Assembly (NCBI GenBank): GCA_030522415.1
Contig: CM060124.1
Location: 30,378,754-30,442,753 of the forward strand
Direction of reading: 5' to 3'
Source: Channallabes apus
Lineage: Eukaryota; Chordata; Actinopteri; Siluriformes; Clariidae
Length of the DNA stretch: 64,000 bases
Shown in pieces: positions 48,101 through 52,242 of this stretch (the stretch's first letter is position 1; each line of letters starts with the position of its first letter). A program made the position numbers and the translations under genes. The notes under the pieces were generated by a model. It saw only the letters and a list, made by a program, of their open reading frames with translations. It was not told the origin of the DNA and made no database searches.

Positions 48101-51100
48101 ATTATAGCACTCTAAAGGAGTCCAAGCTAGGCCAGGAGGTAACTTCACCACTCCTAAGTGCCGGGGGATTTCATTCAAGGGCCAATCCCCAGAGGCAATA
48201 AGGGTTACGCGCCGAGAGCTTTGTACTCTCTCTATGTGGTTCAGACCCTCGTCCTTGACTCTGGGTCCCACTCTAGGTCCATGCTGTCATCGCAAGTTTC
48301 TAACGGCACACGTTTTTCCCTTACGAGCCGGAGCGCAGCCTTAGATGGCTGTCCAGCCCAAGGGATCTGGAGACGTCATCTTCTCAGGGGGCATATCAAC
48401 CGACTCGAATTGATGACCAGCAATCAAGAGGCTAGCACGTCATAGCACGGATGGAAAACATTATGGTAGTCTTGTAAATATCACCTGGGCAGAATAGATT
48501 TGCACCTCTAGGTAAACTAGCGCACTAGGTTCTGCTTAAGGACAGGACAATTCTGTCCCTCAGGATCATTTACATTCCTGGACATAAAACTTGTAGACCC
48601 AGTCCACTGCCAAACTGTTTCAGTGCTGGAAGTTTCTGCAGGAACACTAACTTGTGGGTTTAGGATGCGTCTGGTGTCTGGGGATGATTCTATCTACTTA
48701 GAAGATGGTTCTGGCCTCGACTGGTGTTGTCAGCTGTTTCTCAGTGGACTTGACTATTCGATAGTTCAGGACTGGAACTTTCTACAAGTCTATCTGAGTC
48801 TTGAATAACTACTGGACTCCATTTTACATCAACTATTATAACATCAATTAACATCAACTATTATAGCTGAACCTAACACTTAACACTGTATAAATGCAGA
48901 TCATTTCCTGCTATCTGTTTCACCCAGATGAGGATGGGTTCCCTGTTGAGTCTGGTTCCTCTCAAGGTTTCTTCCTATTACCATCTCAGGGAGTTTTTCC
49001 TTGCCACTGTCGCCCTCGGGCTTGCTCACCAGGGACTATCTGAACATTTTGATTCATACACATTCACATTCCATACAAACTTAAATAATTCTTTTGAATT
49101 GCTAAAAGCGCTATACAAATAAAACTGAATTGAATTGAATTGTACCCTAGTACACTCGGAACATATGCAGCCACTATTTCGGCCTACATCCTGACTGATG
49201 GGGTATGTGGAAAACACCCTTAGTTGACCGGCTTATTCGTGGAACTCATCAGCCTTCCCAGTGTGCTTAGGCTTTGCCAATTGGCTAGAAAAAGCTGTTC
49301 TGCATTCATACCGAACTATCTTCCACAGTCAAAGCCTTCTGTCCTCTGCCGTTAGAGCTCCGGATCAGTAAGACTTCATTCGCTGTCTCCAGCTCATGCT
49401 CTTCAATTTACAGCGTAGGTCCGCATTAGCTAGTGCCGTACATTAGAGTAGGGTTTCATACGTAATGGGGCCGTGGCCGAAGGGTAGCCATTAGACGAGT
49501 CGGATGCTGTCCGAGACAGATGCTAGTGCCCTAGCCAATGAGGCGCGTGGCACACTTCGCCTCTATTGATTAGGGCCCATTCGACCAGGAAGCTTGCCTC
49601 ATCAATTGCTCTGGCAAGAGAGGTTTCCAAGTACGTCATGCGGCAGGCTGCCTTTTCCGCAAGACATCTCTCAGGCTTCATAGTTGGATGCCAGGCTTGC
49701 GGGTCCTCGAGTTAGCATCCCAGACTTATGTCTAAGACTCCTAGGGGGGACTGTGCTCACACTACACAACCCTGGGGGTCCAGACACTTGCAGTGCGGTG
49801 GAGTGGTTATTCTCGTTCTCATAGCGTTTTCATGCAGCATCGAGTGTAGCTTTTGAACAAGATGATGCGCTCCAATGCCACACTGGACAAAATTGACCTG
49901 AGGATGTTTCCGGTTCATGCCTATTTACAACCTCCAGGTGCACCTAATTGAATGACGTCACCTGACCAAGGTTATATATGTCAAAATCTTTCACGTGTTT
50001 GGCACACACGTGCTTCACAACCGGTCACGGTTCACGCAACATCTCGTTCCTGCTTTTTCAGGGAACAGGGTAACCCGAGGCGTTTTCAGTTATTTCACCT
50101 TTTTTTTGTTAAGTACATAACTCTACATGTGTTCGTTCATAGTTTTGATGCCTTCACTGAGAATCTACCAATGTAAATGTTCATAGAAAATAAAGAAAAC
50201 ACATTGAATGAGTGAAGGTGTGTCCAAACTTTTGGCCTGTACTGTGTATAAAATTTATTTATATTTATTCATGTCTTCTCAATGTCAACAAATAAGATAT
50301 GTTGGCATATTCACAAATGGACATTCCCATAGTTAACACTATCAGATAGCCTACTATCAGGAAATTAAGTAAAGTTTATGGCCATTTAAACCGAAGCATT
50401 GCCATGTCTTTCATTGTTTTGTCCCTGTTAAGACATAACAAAAACTATATAAGAAACTTATTAGGAATTTGAAAATAATATGAAGCACATATACACACAT
50501 TCATCATGAAAGATTTATTGTAAAACAAAATAAAATTCATGTTTGCTTCAGCTTTGGAGACAATATTGTTTTAGGCTAACTAATTATACACAATTCTTTG
50601 TTGTACTTGGTCTGGCTTTTAGATAAAGTCCCGGATATTCAGCGAAGCACAACACATTTATTTAAATTCCCGAATGTTGCTTGTGGCAAGTTGCGTCATG
50701 GCGCGGCCAAATTGCGGCATCTCGCAGGAAAAAATGCGCATTCTTAATGGCCACATCTGTATGCCCCACATCCAACAAGCACTCTATAACTAGAATCCCT
50801 AAATTCTGAACAGAGTGACTCTTGAGAGACTCCAGTCAAGTGTTCAGACGCTGTGGCGTCTAATGAAGGGGGTGTGGCCTAGTAGGAGGGTGTCTAAACT
50901 TCATGCATTACACTAATGCATTAAAATTCTCTTAAAAAACTAAATGGTGAGGGCTTCACAAATATTTGCTGTAAGAGCCATATCGTGCTTGTTATGAATT
51001 TGTTGTTGTGTTTATTTTATTTTATTTGTTGTTATTTCATTTATTCTACCTTGTTCTATTCATTAGTAATGCATTAAGCATTAAGTTTGTTACATAAGCC

Positions 51101-51897
51101 ATAAGCTTTAAATTTCTAAGTTATGCATCCATTTTGACATTCGTAAGTTGGTCTGTGATGTCATTGTACTATTACATGCATTTGTGTGACTGTCATATGA
51201 TAGAGAGTTCAGTTTAGATGTGGAAAGCTACGGAAAAACACAAGCTTTTGACCGTAAGCTGGGAATGTAAGAGACAACAACTAGGTTGTCGTAAGCGTAA
51301 GCTCGTCAGCAAAGGTGAGCTCCCGGTAAGCTAAGAATGTAAGATACAGCAACTAGGTTGTTGTAACCGTAAGCTCCCGTAAGTGGATATACACAGCAAG
51401 AGTGTTGTTATATTCGTAAGCTAAGACTGTAATTTGTAAGATACAGCAAACAGGTTGTTGTAAAAGTCAGAGATTTGCAAGATGCAGCAACTGGTGTCTG
51501 TAATCACAGTGGATTTACTCAAGACGACTGTATGAAGTGTTGATTCTTTGATGCTGACAAAATAAACTACAAGAGACAAAGAGATCAGACTTCTGTTGTG
51601 TGAGTGAAACTTTAAACCAAAGCTACGCGTCAAAACTGGTGAAATAATATGACCGCATCTACATTTGCATAGTGAATGATCAGAGAACCCATTAAACAGT
51701 GATGCAGTGTTAGCTTCAGCAGAGCTCACCTTTCAGTTCACACATTTCTGACCAAACTGCTTTTATCTCCTTCTTTTTCTATCAGGTTTTGGAAGCACTT
51801 TCAGTCAGATTTGCCCACAGCGCCACCCGACTGGGATGTGTTCCTGAAAATGGTTCCTGCTCAGGAGTCAAATAGCTCTTCCTGTGCTCTGTCTTAA
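15885..51897 (+). CDS. cmah: CMP-N-acetylneuraminate hydroxylase, 14 coding exons (whole gene)
   Basis: The enzyme hydroxylates CMP-Neu5Ac to CMP-Neu5Gc in the cytosol, using a Rieske 2Fe-2S centre and electrons from cytochrome b5. Fourteen exons join in frame: 15885-16093, 20847-20938, 24156-24265, 24724-24914, 25969-26049, 26145-26211, 27187-27268, 27390-27527, 28822-28957, 30123-30257, 38935-39109, 40343-40459, 40601-40716, 51786-51897. That gives 586 residues, close to mammalian CMAH (about 577-590). Rieske ligands are C53, H55, C74 and H77; the metallo-hydrolase-like box HxHxDH is 194-199. The start ATG follows directly on a splice acceptor, so the 5' UTR exon lies upstream and was not found. 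Phases agree at every junction. No stop, frameshift or missing key residue is visible, so the gene is probably active. Introns are loaded with transposons. Confidence 0.93.
16629..16689 (+). promoter_or_regulatory. NRF1-type motif followed by a first-exon-like ATG and splice donor
   Basis: TGCGCATGCGCA at 16629-16640 is a perfect palindromic match to the NRF1 consensus. It lies 46 bp before ATG (16687-16689), which is followed at once by the strong donor GTGAGT. CpG content rises locally and a CTTCCCGC E2F-like motif precedes the ATG. This is the layout of a housekeeping-type promoter with a short first exon. What it drives, if anything, is unknown. A transposon-borne promoter is possible. 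Confidence 0.35.
16882..18499 (+). mobile_element. Tc1-like transposon in CMAH intron 1
   Basis: The inverted ends CAGTGGTGTGAAAAAC and GTTTTTCACACCACTG are flanked by TA (16880-16881 and 18500-18501). Length is 1618 bp, typical of fish Tc1. It carries one transposase gene, now broken. It has inserted inside the candidate element 16408-19598, so it is the younger of the two. Confidence 0.92.
17261..18281 (+). pseudogene. Tc1 transposase, inactivated
   Basis: A DD34E-type transposase that would cut and paste the element. The N-terminal paired-type helix-turn-helix region (from 17261) is interrupted by an in-frame TAG at 17315-17317. The frame 17354-18058 holds the catalytic WTDET and QQDNDPKH blocks with the first two aspartates. 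A frameshift at about 18053 then moves the third block (SPDLNPIEMLW) and the C-terminus into another frame, ending at 18281. Two separate lesions show that this copy cannot make a full transposase. Confidence 0.9.
19601..20785. other. CMAH intron 1, distal part
   Basis: AT-rich intron with a TG run at 20001-20034 and a mariner/MITE-like remnant at about 20505-20700 that matches part of 179-700. No coding feature is visible. Confidence 0.55.
20786..20815. repeat. (CA)n run 31 nt before the CMAH exon 2 acceptor
   Basis: A CA run ending 31 nt upstream of the exon 2 start at 20847. The region between run and exon, aatatag...tttcag, is short on pyrimidines. Confidence 0.9.
20847..20938 (+). CDS. 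cmah: CMAH coding exon 2 (92 bp, Rieske second half)
   Basis: Codes the rest of residue 70 to residue 100 plus one base, including VRCSKHFW, the second Rieske box (C74, H77). Acceptor gtttcag, donor GTGAGA. The length of 92 bp equals that of the exon deleted in the human CMAH pseudogene, and the encoded part corresponds. Confidence 0.93.
20939..21968. other. CMAH intron 2, first part
   Basis: AT-rich sequence with no recognisable exon, RNA gene or complete transposon. Confidence 0.5.
21977..22698 (-). mobile_element. hAT transposon remnant with perfect 8-bp target duplication
   Basis: The ends TAGGGCCG and CGGCCCTA are flanked by AAAAATAG on both sides (21969-21976 and 22699-22706). An 8-bp duplication is the hAT hallmark. 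The minus strand keeps a BED-type zinc finger fragment. A poly-T/poly-G tract at 22183-22213 interrupts it. At 722 bp it is strongly deleted. Confidence 0.88.
22121..22246 (-). pseudogene. hAT transposase BED zinc finger fragment
   Basis: A minus-strand stretch with VVCKLCNKEFAYHRSTSSLK and then YHL shows the C-x2-C ... H spacing of BED fingers, the DNA-binding end of hAT transposases. The rest of the transposase is absent. Confidence 0.65.
22736..23270 (+). pseudogene. LINE reverse transcriptase fragment (Rex1/CR1-jockey group)
   Basis: Plus-strand pieces in different frames read ALTSHIMKVFERLILD-like (in frame as TGLLTSHIMKVFERLI), LDPLQFAYQ, then LDKPVITVRMMLFDF and QYVRLQNCVSE. These are successive blocks of a LINE reverse transcriptase of the CR1/Rex1 group. 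Stops and frameshifts separate them, and the catalytic DD box is not present in an intact form. It is an old relic in CMAH intron 2. Confidence 0.65.
23271..24155. other. CMAH intron 2, distal part
   Basis: Holds purine-rich GAAA/GACA sequence from about 23500 and a (GA)n run at 23595-23624. Nothing else is recognisable. Confidence 0.5.
24156..24265 (+). CDS. cmah: CMAH coding exon 3
   Basis: Completes residue 101 and codes to 137 (LEVTQCEDGGLKFLELDPP region). Acceptor tgttcttag, donor GTAATT, followed within 5 nt by a CA-rich run. Confidence 0.88.
24271..24333. repeat. (CA)n-rich run just after the CMAH exon 3 donor
   Basis: CACACA with GCGCGC interruptions begins a few bases after the GTAATT donor at 24266. 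Confidence 0.9.
24724..24914 (+). CDS. cmah: CMAH coding exon 4 (HxHxDH box)
   Basis: Codes residues 138-200 plus two bases. It contains TYITHACVEV, FDPWLVGPAFARGWW and SHMHSDHL. The HxHxDH pattern (H194, H196, D198, H199) is that of the metallo-beta-lactamase-like fold in this family. Acceptor cccttag, donor GTAACC. Confidence 0.93.
24957..25340. repeat. Minisatellite of CTACACCATACC-like units
   Basis: About 380 bp of degenerate 10-15-bp units (tctacaccataccc, ctacactgtac) in CMAH intron 4. Unit lengths drift and no unit is perfect for long. Because it is almost free of stops it gives spurious reading frames on both strands. Confidence 0.85.
25341..25968. other. CMAH intron 4, distal part
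   Basis: No gene or element recognised. The intron ends in a normal poly-T tract and tttttcag. Confidence 0.55.
25969..26049 (+). CDS. cmah: CMAH coding exon 5, followed by a GC donor
   Basis: Completes residue 201 and codes to 227 plus two bases (YPTLKLLVERRPDLPIYVG, then ERPVFW). The intron begins GCAAGT (26050-26055), not GT. Only this boundary keeps the tryptophan codon and the frame into exon 6. The nearest GT donor (at 26054) would shift the frame. Confidence 0.88.
26145..26211 (+). CDS. cmah: CMAH coding exon 6
   Basis: Completes residue 228 and codes to residue 250 (YLGKSGVKLSNINVVPFG, then VWQN). Acceptor catcacag, donor GTGAGT. The preceding intron is only 95 bp. Confidence 0.9.
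26313..27057. mobile_element. MITE with GGCTACGTTTACACTG ends, TAA target
   Basis: The ends GGCTACGTTTACACTGTCAG and its near-perfect complement are flanked by TAA on both sides (26310-26312 and 27058-27060). A 3-bp TWA duplication suggests the PIF/Harbinger superfamily. There is no transposase. It lies in CMAH intron 6. Confidence 0.75.
27187..27268 (+). CDS. cmah: CMAH coding exon 7
   Basis: Codes residues 251-277 plus one base (VDEHLRFMILMDGIHPEMD, then TCIIVEYK). Acceptor gatttcag, donor GTAATG. The upstream half of this intron is a MITE. Confidence 0.92.
27390..27527 (+). CDS. cmah: CMAH coding exon 8
   Basis: Codes residues 278-323 plus one base (HMILNTVDCTRPNNGRLP, then DFAGGASGFPMTFTGGKY). 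D286 in TVDC is a likely metal-site aspartate of the metallo-hydrolase fold. Acceptor cccccttag, donor GTCAGC. Confidence 0.92.
27528..28764. other. CMAH intron 8: CTGT/GACA simple repeats, otherwise unassigned
   Basis: From 27530 to about 27735 the sequence is CTGTCTGTCT-type and GATAGACAGA-type simple repeat. The rest, to 28764, shows no exon or recognisable element. Confidence 0.6.
28765..28814. repeat. (TG)n run abutting the CMAH exon 9 acceptor
   Basis: The TG run ends 7 nt before the exon 9 start at 28822, leaving only ttcacag between run and exon. Confidence 0.92.
28822..28957 (+). CDS. cmah: CMAH coding exon 9
   Basis: Completes residue 324 and codes to 368 plus two bases (WKASFIKTERRKLLNYKAQL, then AGYFTEAHPSD). 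Acceptor tgtttcacag, donor GTCATA. Confidence 0.9.
29030..29104 (+). mobile_element. tRNA-like SINE head fragment
   Basis: A-box-like GAGTGGCGCAGTGGTAAAG and B-box-like GTTCGGTTCCC occur at tRNA spacing. There is no convincing cloverleaf and no SINE tail, so I take it as a short SINE fragment and not a working tRNA gene. Confidence 0.4.
29213..29220 (+). promoter_or_regulatory. cmah: Upstream (duplicated) copy of the exon 10 splice acceptor
   Basis: GTTGTAGG here is repeated at 30116-30123, where it forms the acceptor and first base of exon 10. It is the left target duplication of the hAT at 29221-30115. It would be a decoy acceptor: use of it would retain the 895-bp transposon. Confidence 0.85.
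29221..30115. mobile_element. hAT-like transposon inserted on the exon 10 acceptor
   Basis: The inverted ends CAGAGGTGGAAAG and CTTTCCACCTCTG are perfect for 13 bp. An 8-bp target duplication GTTGTAGG flanks both sides. Tol2-like hAT elements share the CAGAGGTG start. It has no transposase, so it is non-autonomous. A TG run lies at 29929-29973. Its right end (ctctttccacctctg) now supplies the pyrimidine tract of the exon 10 acceptor. Confidence 0.9.
30123..30257 (+). CDS. cmah: CMAH coding exon 10
   Basis: Completes residue 369 and codes to 413 plus two bases (YIKEMNTKNDPVELNKLV, then FTWTPAPGAVLDL). The acceptor ggttgtag lies inside a hAT target duplication. The donor is the first GT of a (GT)n run (30258-30281). 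Confidence 0.9.
31344..32497 (-). mobile_element. Rex3-like RTE LINE, 5'-truncated
   Basis: The 3' end is at the left, with the (TGGA)n tail typical of Rex3 (31344-31359). An RT frame lies upstream. The flanks TCCTGAGCCAT and TCCTGAGCCCAT look like an imperfect target duplication in the host Tc1 transposase gene. Confidence 0.85.
31402..32460 (-). pseudogene. Rex3 reverse transcriptase, C-terminal part
   Basis: Open for about 350 codons on the minus strand. It starts within the RT palm (FDRVPRGVLW) and carries GLRQGCPLSP and the catalytic SLLFADDDVLL box. A C-terminal region with WLGHLFRMP follows. The endonuclease and the RT start are missing, as expected for a 5'-truncated insertion, so it cannot move itself. 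Confidence 0.85.
33079..33441 (-). repeat. 3' LTR of the minisatellite element
   Basis: 363 bp, with the same TATA-like and AATAAA signals as its partner. On the minus strand its first bases TGTGA supply the stop codon of the internal reading frame. Confidence 0.93.
33437..38392 (-). CDS. LTR-to-LTR protein with a decapeptide repeat domain (1651 aa, unknown function)
   Basis: The frame starts at an ATG in the U5 part of the 5' LTR (38392); a second ATG lies just outside it (38344). The stop TGA falls on the first bases of the 3' LTR. Residues 1-110 are charged. Residues 114-170 and 195-251 are two copies of a 57-residue unit (RQWAE ... LREQVLQLQLQ ... PRPLPE) predicted to form a coiled coil. 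From about 278 to 1625 it is Ala/Ser/Pro/Thr-rich repeats such as SSALHAPTPL, then PSTSPALPR units. It resembles no gag or pol I know. Low-complexity S/T/P content recalls mucin- or gag-like disordered proteins, but function is unknown. Whether it is expressed is unproven. Confidence 0.55.
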   Translation of the reverse strand: MPRTHLRRRHRKKHDRMLDPTRGMAEDPLLRNYLGGEIIISNELAELLEAGEEHGEIEVEQVWRSGEHIEPESSWEDSMTARERQARRSWEGCGPVIRRTPPRGVAAEGETGGFCRQWAERNEECIHDLREQVLQLQLQFVQVRENQAVVPEAIPLSDLDDALLPRPLPEGGADSTPELSTEDWTPLQHGDEVGFYRQWAESNQERIRDLREQVLQLQLQLVQVRENQSIAPEAIPLPGLDDALIPRPLPEPVAEEVCAPCLREEQNGASIIQSPCKLASAVHAPTLQSSAVHAPTLQSSAVHAPTLQSSAVHAPTLQSSAVHAPTLQSSIVHAPTLQSSAVHAPTLQSSAVHAPTLQSSAVHAPTLQSSAVHAPTLQSSAVHAPTLQSSAVHAPTLQSSAVYAPTLQSSAVHAPPLQSSTVHAPTLQSSAVHAPTLQSSAVHAPTLQSSAVHAPTLQSSAVHAPTLQSSTVHAPTPSSPAQAPTTNTPVLPPPPGFEDSELARQQPLSHAPVLPPPPGFEDSELARQQPLSHAHVLPPPPGFEDDVELANARHAPEPSSSALHAPEPSSSALHAPTALSSAEYAPTPLSSAEYAPTPLSSAEYAPTPLSSAEYAPTPLSSAEYAPTPLSSAECAPTPLSSAECAPTPLSSAECAPTPLSSAECAPTPLSSALHAPTPLSSPVHAPSPLSSALHAPSPLSSALHAPSPLSSALHAPSPLSSALHAPTPLSSALHAPTPLSSALHAPTPLSSALHAPTPLSSALHAPTPLSSALHAPTPLSSALHAPTPLSSALHAPAPLSSALHAPAPLSSALHAPAPLSSALHAPTPLSSALHAPTPLSSALHAPTPLSSALHAPTPLSSALHAPTPLSSALHAPTPLSSALHAPTPQSSALHAPTPQSSALHAPAPLSSALHAPAPLSSALHAPAPQTSALHAPAPQTSALHAPAPSSSAVTAPPPSSSAVTAPPPSSSAVTAPPPSSSAVHAPPPLLSSAKAPTSSSSAMHAPTPRLSSAKAPTSSSSAVHAPTPLLSSAKAPTSSSSAMHAPTPLLSSAKAPTSSSSAVHAPTPLLSSAKAPTSSSSAVHAPTPLLSSANAPTSSSSAVHAPTPLLSSAKAPTSSSSAVHAPTPRLSSAKAPTSSSSAVHAPTSRLSSAKAPTSSSSAVHAPTPPLSSAKAPTSSSSAGQAPTQSSSSAQAPTQSSSAGQAPTQSSSSAQAPTQSSSSAQAPTQSSSSAQAPTQSSSSAQAPTQSSSSAQAPTQSSSSAQAPTQSSSSAQAPTQSSSSAQAPTQSSSSAQAPTQSSSSAQAPTQSSSSAQAPTQSSSSAQAPTQSSSSAQAPTQSSSCAQAPTPSSSSAQAPTPSSSAVHAPTPSSSAVHAPTPSSSAVHAPTPSSSAAHAPTPSSSAVHAPTPSSSSAQAPTPSSSAVHAPTPSSSAVHAPTPSSSAVHAPTPSSSVVHAPTPSSSAMTAPTPSSSAVTAPTPSSSAVTAPTPSSSAVTAPTPSSSAVTASTPSSSAVTAPTPSSSAVTATMPSSNASPGLPRPSTSPALPRPSTSPALPRPSTSPALPRPSTSPALPRPSTSPALPRPSTSPALPRPSTSPALPRPSTSPALPRRNTSPAPSPSLLVRRWKVEHWGGCPGPPMMLRRSIFFGGVL
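33530..33797. repeat. 27-bp tandem repeats
   Basis: About nine units of GGCTGGTGACGTGCTCGGCC plus CGTGGCA, coding nine residues (PALPRPSTS) in the long minus frame. This is the 3' block of the array and differs in unit length from the rest. Confidence 0.9.
33798..36750. repeat. 30-bp tandem array with a 60-bp higher-order block
   Basis: About 98 units of 30 bp, each near ctcgac-ac-gcgttggagcgtgca. Sub-blocks share private variants: ggtcactgcg (33800-34020), cttgtgcgga (34380-34850), gtgcagtgcg (35540-36380), gcactcggcg (36390-36520). From 34861 to 35460 two unit types alternate, giving a 60-bp period (20 residues). CpG density is very high. The array carries no stop in most frames. Confidence 0.95.
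36761..36935. repeat. 69-bp tandem repeats
   Basis: Two full units and a part, starting at 36761, 36830 and 36899, coding 23 residues that include VLPPPPGFEDSELARQQP. It separates two blocks of 30-bp units. Confidence 0.92.
36950..37560. repeat. 30-bp tandem array, second block
   Basis: About 20 units near ctcgactgcagcgttggagcg plus tgcacggcg, coding SSAVHAPTLQ in the long minus frame. It has its own consensus, different from the larger block. Confidence 0.95.
37600..38085. repeat. Two-copy 243-bp direct repeat coding the coiled-coil unit
   Basis: Two diverged tandem copies, with equivalent positions 243 bp apart (81 residues), each coding the 57-residue unit with LREQVLQLQLQ. They match at both DNA and protein level. 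Confidence 0.85.
38428..38433 (-). terminator. LTR polyadenylation signal
   Basis: AATAAA on the minus strand, about 100 nt after the TATA box. The copy used at the 3' end would be 33160-33165. Confidence 0.6.
38532..38539 (-). promoter_or_regulatory. LTR TATA box
   Basis: TATAAATA on the minus strand (plus TATTTATA). The same box is at 33264-33271 in the other LTR. Transcription would start about 30 nt further on, near 38505. Confidence 0.65.
38935..39109 (+). CDS. cmah: CMAH coding exon 11
   Basis: Completes residue 414 and codes to 472 (DAVTEPPNGAKVYKDNWDF, then YYKWAGFRDYNLVVR). Acceptor atgcggacag, donor GTACGT. The 8.7-kb intron before it holds the Tc1/Rex3 nest and the LTR element. 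Confidence 0.92.
39225..39898 (-). mobile_element. Internally deleted L2 derivative
   Basis: The L2 3' tail (39225-39300) is joined directly to endonuclease and ORF1-esterase region sequence (about 39303-39898), with the reverse transcriptase missing. It resembles 8040-8690 of the large L2 copy. It sits in CMAH intron 11. Confidence 0.75.
39899..40342. other. CMAH intron 11, distal part
   Basis: AT-rich with one poly-A tract (about 40101-40116). The first part may continue the L2 ORF1 relic. No exon is seen before 40343. Confidence 0.5.
40343..40459 (+). CDS. cmah: CMAH coding exon 12
   Basis: Codes residues 473-511 (VIETDDDFQPLKDGYDYLVD, then SFPLMRPDREHAY). Acceptor tctgctgtcag, donor GTAATA. 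Both splice phases are 0. Confidence 0.92.
40533..40598. repeat. (GT)n run forming the exon 13 acceptor region
   Basis: About 66 bp of pure GT ending in TGTGTAG at 40600. No pyrimidine tract lies between the run and the acceptor AG. Confidence 0.95.
40601..40716 (+). CDS. cmah: CMAH coding exon 13
   Basis: Codes residues 512-549 plus two bases (NGLLWDDLYIGFNNRISRD, then PDVYHH). Acceptor gtgtgtag, donor GTAACA. Strong family match despite the weak-looking acceptor. Confidence 0.92.
40725..41385. other. CMAH intron 13, first part
   Basis: CA-rich start, then unassigned sequence. The stretch at about 41060-41330 has a repeat-like look but no ends I can define. Confidence 0.45.
41671..41714. 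repeat. (ATT)n microsatellite
   Basis: Pure ATT trinucleotide run. Confidence 0.93.
41990..42430. repeat. Foldback (hairpin) structure
   Basis: The arms at about 41995-42140 and 42290-42425 are reverse complements. Matching pieces include ttaggcagagac, gtcttgttaatt, ttcacacctatc and gaatgaaag. The loop is about 150 bp. A third related arm lies at about 44455-44580. It looks like a foldback or MITE type element. Confidence 0.75.
42512..44320 (-). mobile_element. L2 LINE, 5'-truncated
   Basis: The AATTG tail is at 42512. A 3' UTR follows, then the last 150 codons of ORF2 (43502-43951) and a further broken RT stretch to about 44320. It parallels 4375-6180 of the larger L2, with a small duplication near 44095-44115. 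Confidence 0.85.
44330..45042. other. CMAH intron 13, unassigned
   Basis: AT-rich. The only recognisable part is a foldback-related arm at 44455-44580. Confidence 0.5.
45043..45111. repeat. (AT)n microsatellite
   Basis: Uninterrupted AT run of about 69 bp. Confidence 0.95.
46251..46577 (+). pseudogene. DIRS gag-like N-terminal fragment
   Basis: About 108 codons beginning MAELDTSPSLLVEEY, with CFQCLGEEHA. The C-x2-C-L-G-x-x-H-A pattern is typical of DIRS gag proteins of fish. The frame ends early compared with a full gag, so it is a relic. Confidence 0.55.
47190..47391 (+). mobile_element. V-SINE-type SINE
   Basis: A tRNA-like head with A box TAGCTCAGTGGTTAAG and B box GGTTCAAATCCC. The conserved central core follows (CACTGTTGGGCCCTTGAGCA, then AGGCCCTTAACC). 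The LINE-like tail reads CGCTTTGGATAAGAGCATC and TGCCAAATGCC. It is inserted in the DIRS. Confidence 0.9.
48700..49142 (+). mobile_element. L2 3' end inserted in the DIRS recombinase
   Basis: Nearly the same sequence as 1580-2055, ending in AATTG repeats. The DIRS recombinase sequence continues on both sides (ccagtccactgccaaa before, gtacactcggaacatatgca after). Confidence 0.85.
50960..51615 (+). repeat. Possible retroelement LTR with internal tandem repeats
   Basis: From 51230 to 51470 a unit of about 70-80 bp (gtaagct...aatgtaagatacagcaac..aggttgttgtaa) recurs imperfectly. AATAAA at about 51561 is followed by a sequence ending in tgtgtgagtgaaac. The look is of an LTR with enhancer-type repeats, but no TG...CA ends or target duplication were proven. 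Confidence 0.35.
51786..51897 (+). CDS. cmah: CMAH coding exon 14 (last)
   Basis: Completes residue 550 and codes to residue 586, then TAA at 51895-51897 (FWKHFQSDLPTAPPDWDVFL region). Acceptor ctttttctatcag. The intron before it is 11 kb and made almost wholly of transposons. Confidence 0.92.
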
Positions 51898-52242
51898 ACA
51901 CACATACACACAGACAGAGAGAACACTATAGATAACTGCTCAGGGTATCTTTCCATGCTGAGTGAATGTTTAGGTTTAAATGAAGGTTTGGGGCTAAAGA
52001 ATTTTTGGGGAAAAATAACATTCTGCAAGCAATTGAATGCAAAATGAAAGGAGCTGAAACTTTACGTCAGTAACGTGTTAGCACTACAAAGCAGATATGA
52101 GAACAGATGGACTTTCAGTTTCAGTATGTATATATATATAGCTCTTCATTTAAATGACGGTTGTTCATATATCAGGGTCAGGGCAGGTGGAGGAGATCAT
52201 TTATATGCATTATGGGGATTTCACACTGCATCCTTTCTGGAA

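Larger units (their letters stand above)
45973..50082 (+). mobile_element. DIRS retrotransposon, 4.1 kb, degenerate
   Basis: DIRS elements copy through RNA but integrate with a tyrosine recombinase, so they make no target duplication. Here the interrupted Tc1 sequence resumes (aaacatgtt | ttttcag) without a clear duplication. Left terminal sequence ctatgctgcgtgaaaacgctatg has its complement at about 49826-49850. A gag-like start (46251-46577) and a recombinase relic (to about 49640) with IRAHSTRK are present. V-SINE and L2 pieces are inserted. The reverse transcriptase region is not recognisable. Confidence 0.75.
45614..50244 (+). mobile_element. Tc1-like transposon (CAGTACAGGCC family) split by a DIRS
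   Basis: The ends CAGTACAGGCCAAAAGTTTG and CAAACTTTTGGCCTGTACTG are near-perfect complements. TA precedes the left end; the right flank reads TG, a decayed TA. Only the C-terminal part of the transposase survives (45773-45912, with SPDLKPVEMVWGEV). The rest is deleted, then a 4.1-kb DIRS interrupts the 3' side. Confidence 0.88.
41386..50766. mobile_element. Inverted-repeat element opened by many nested insertions
   Basis: The outer ends match in reverse complement: ACAGATCTGGCCATTAAGAA at the left, ACAGATGTGGCCATTAAGAA (complement) at the right. Further in, 41735-41800 pairs with 50555-50630 (agtacaacaaggaat and ttagcctaaaaca blocks). The 9.4 kb between holds a foldback, an L2, AT runs, a Tc1 and a DIRS. 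The element's own body is therefore short. No target duplication was resolved. Confidence 0.6.
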
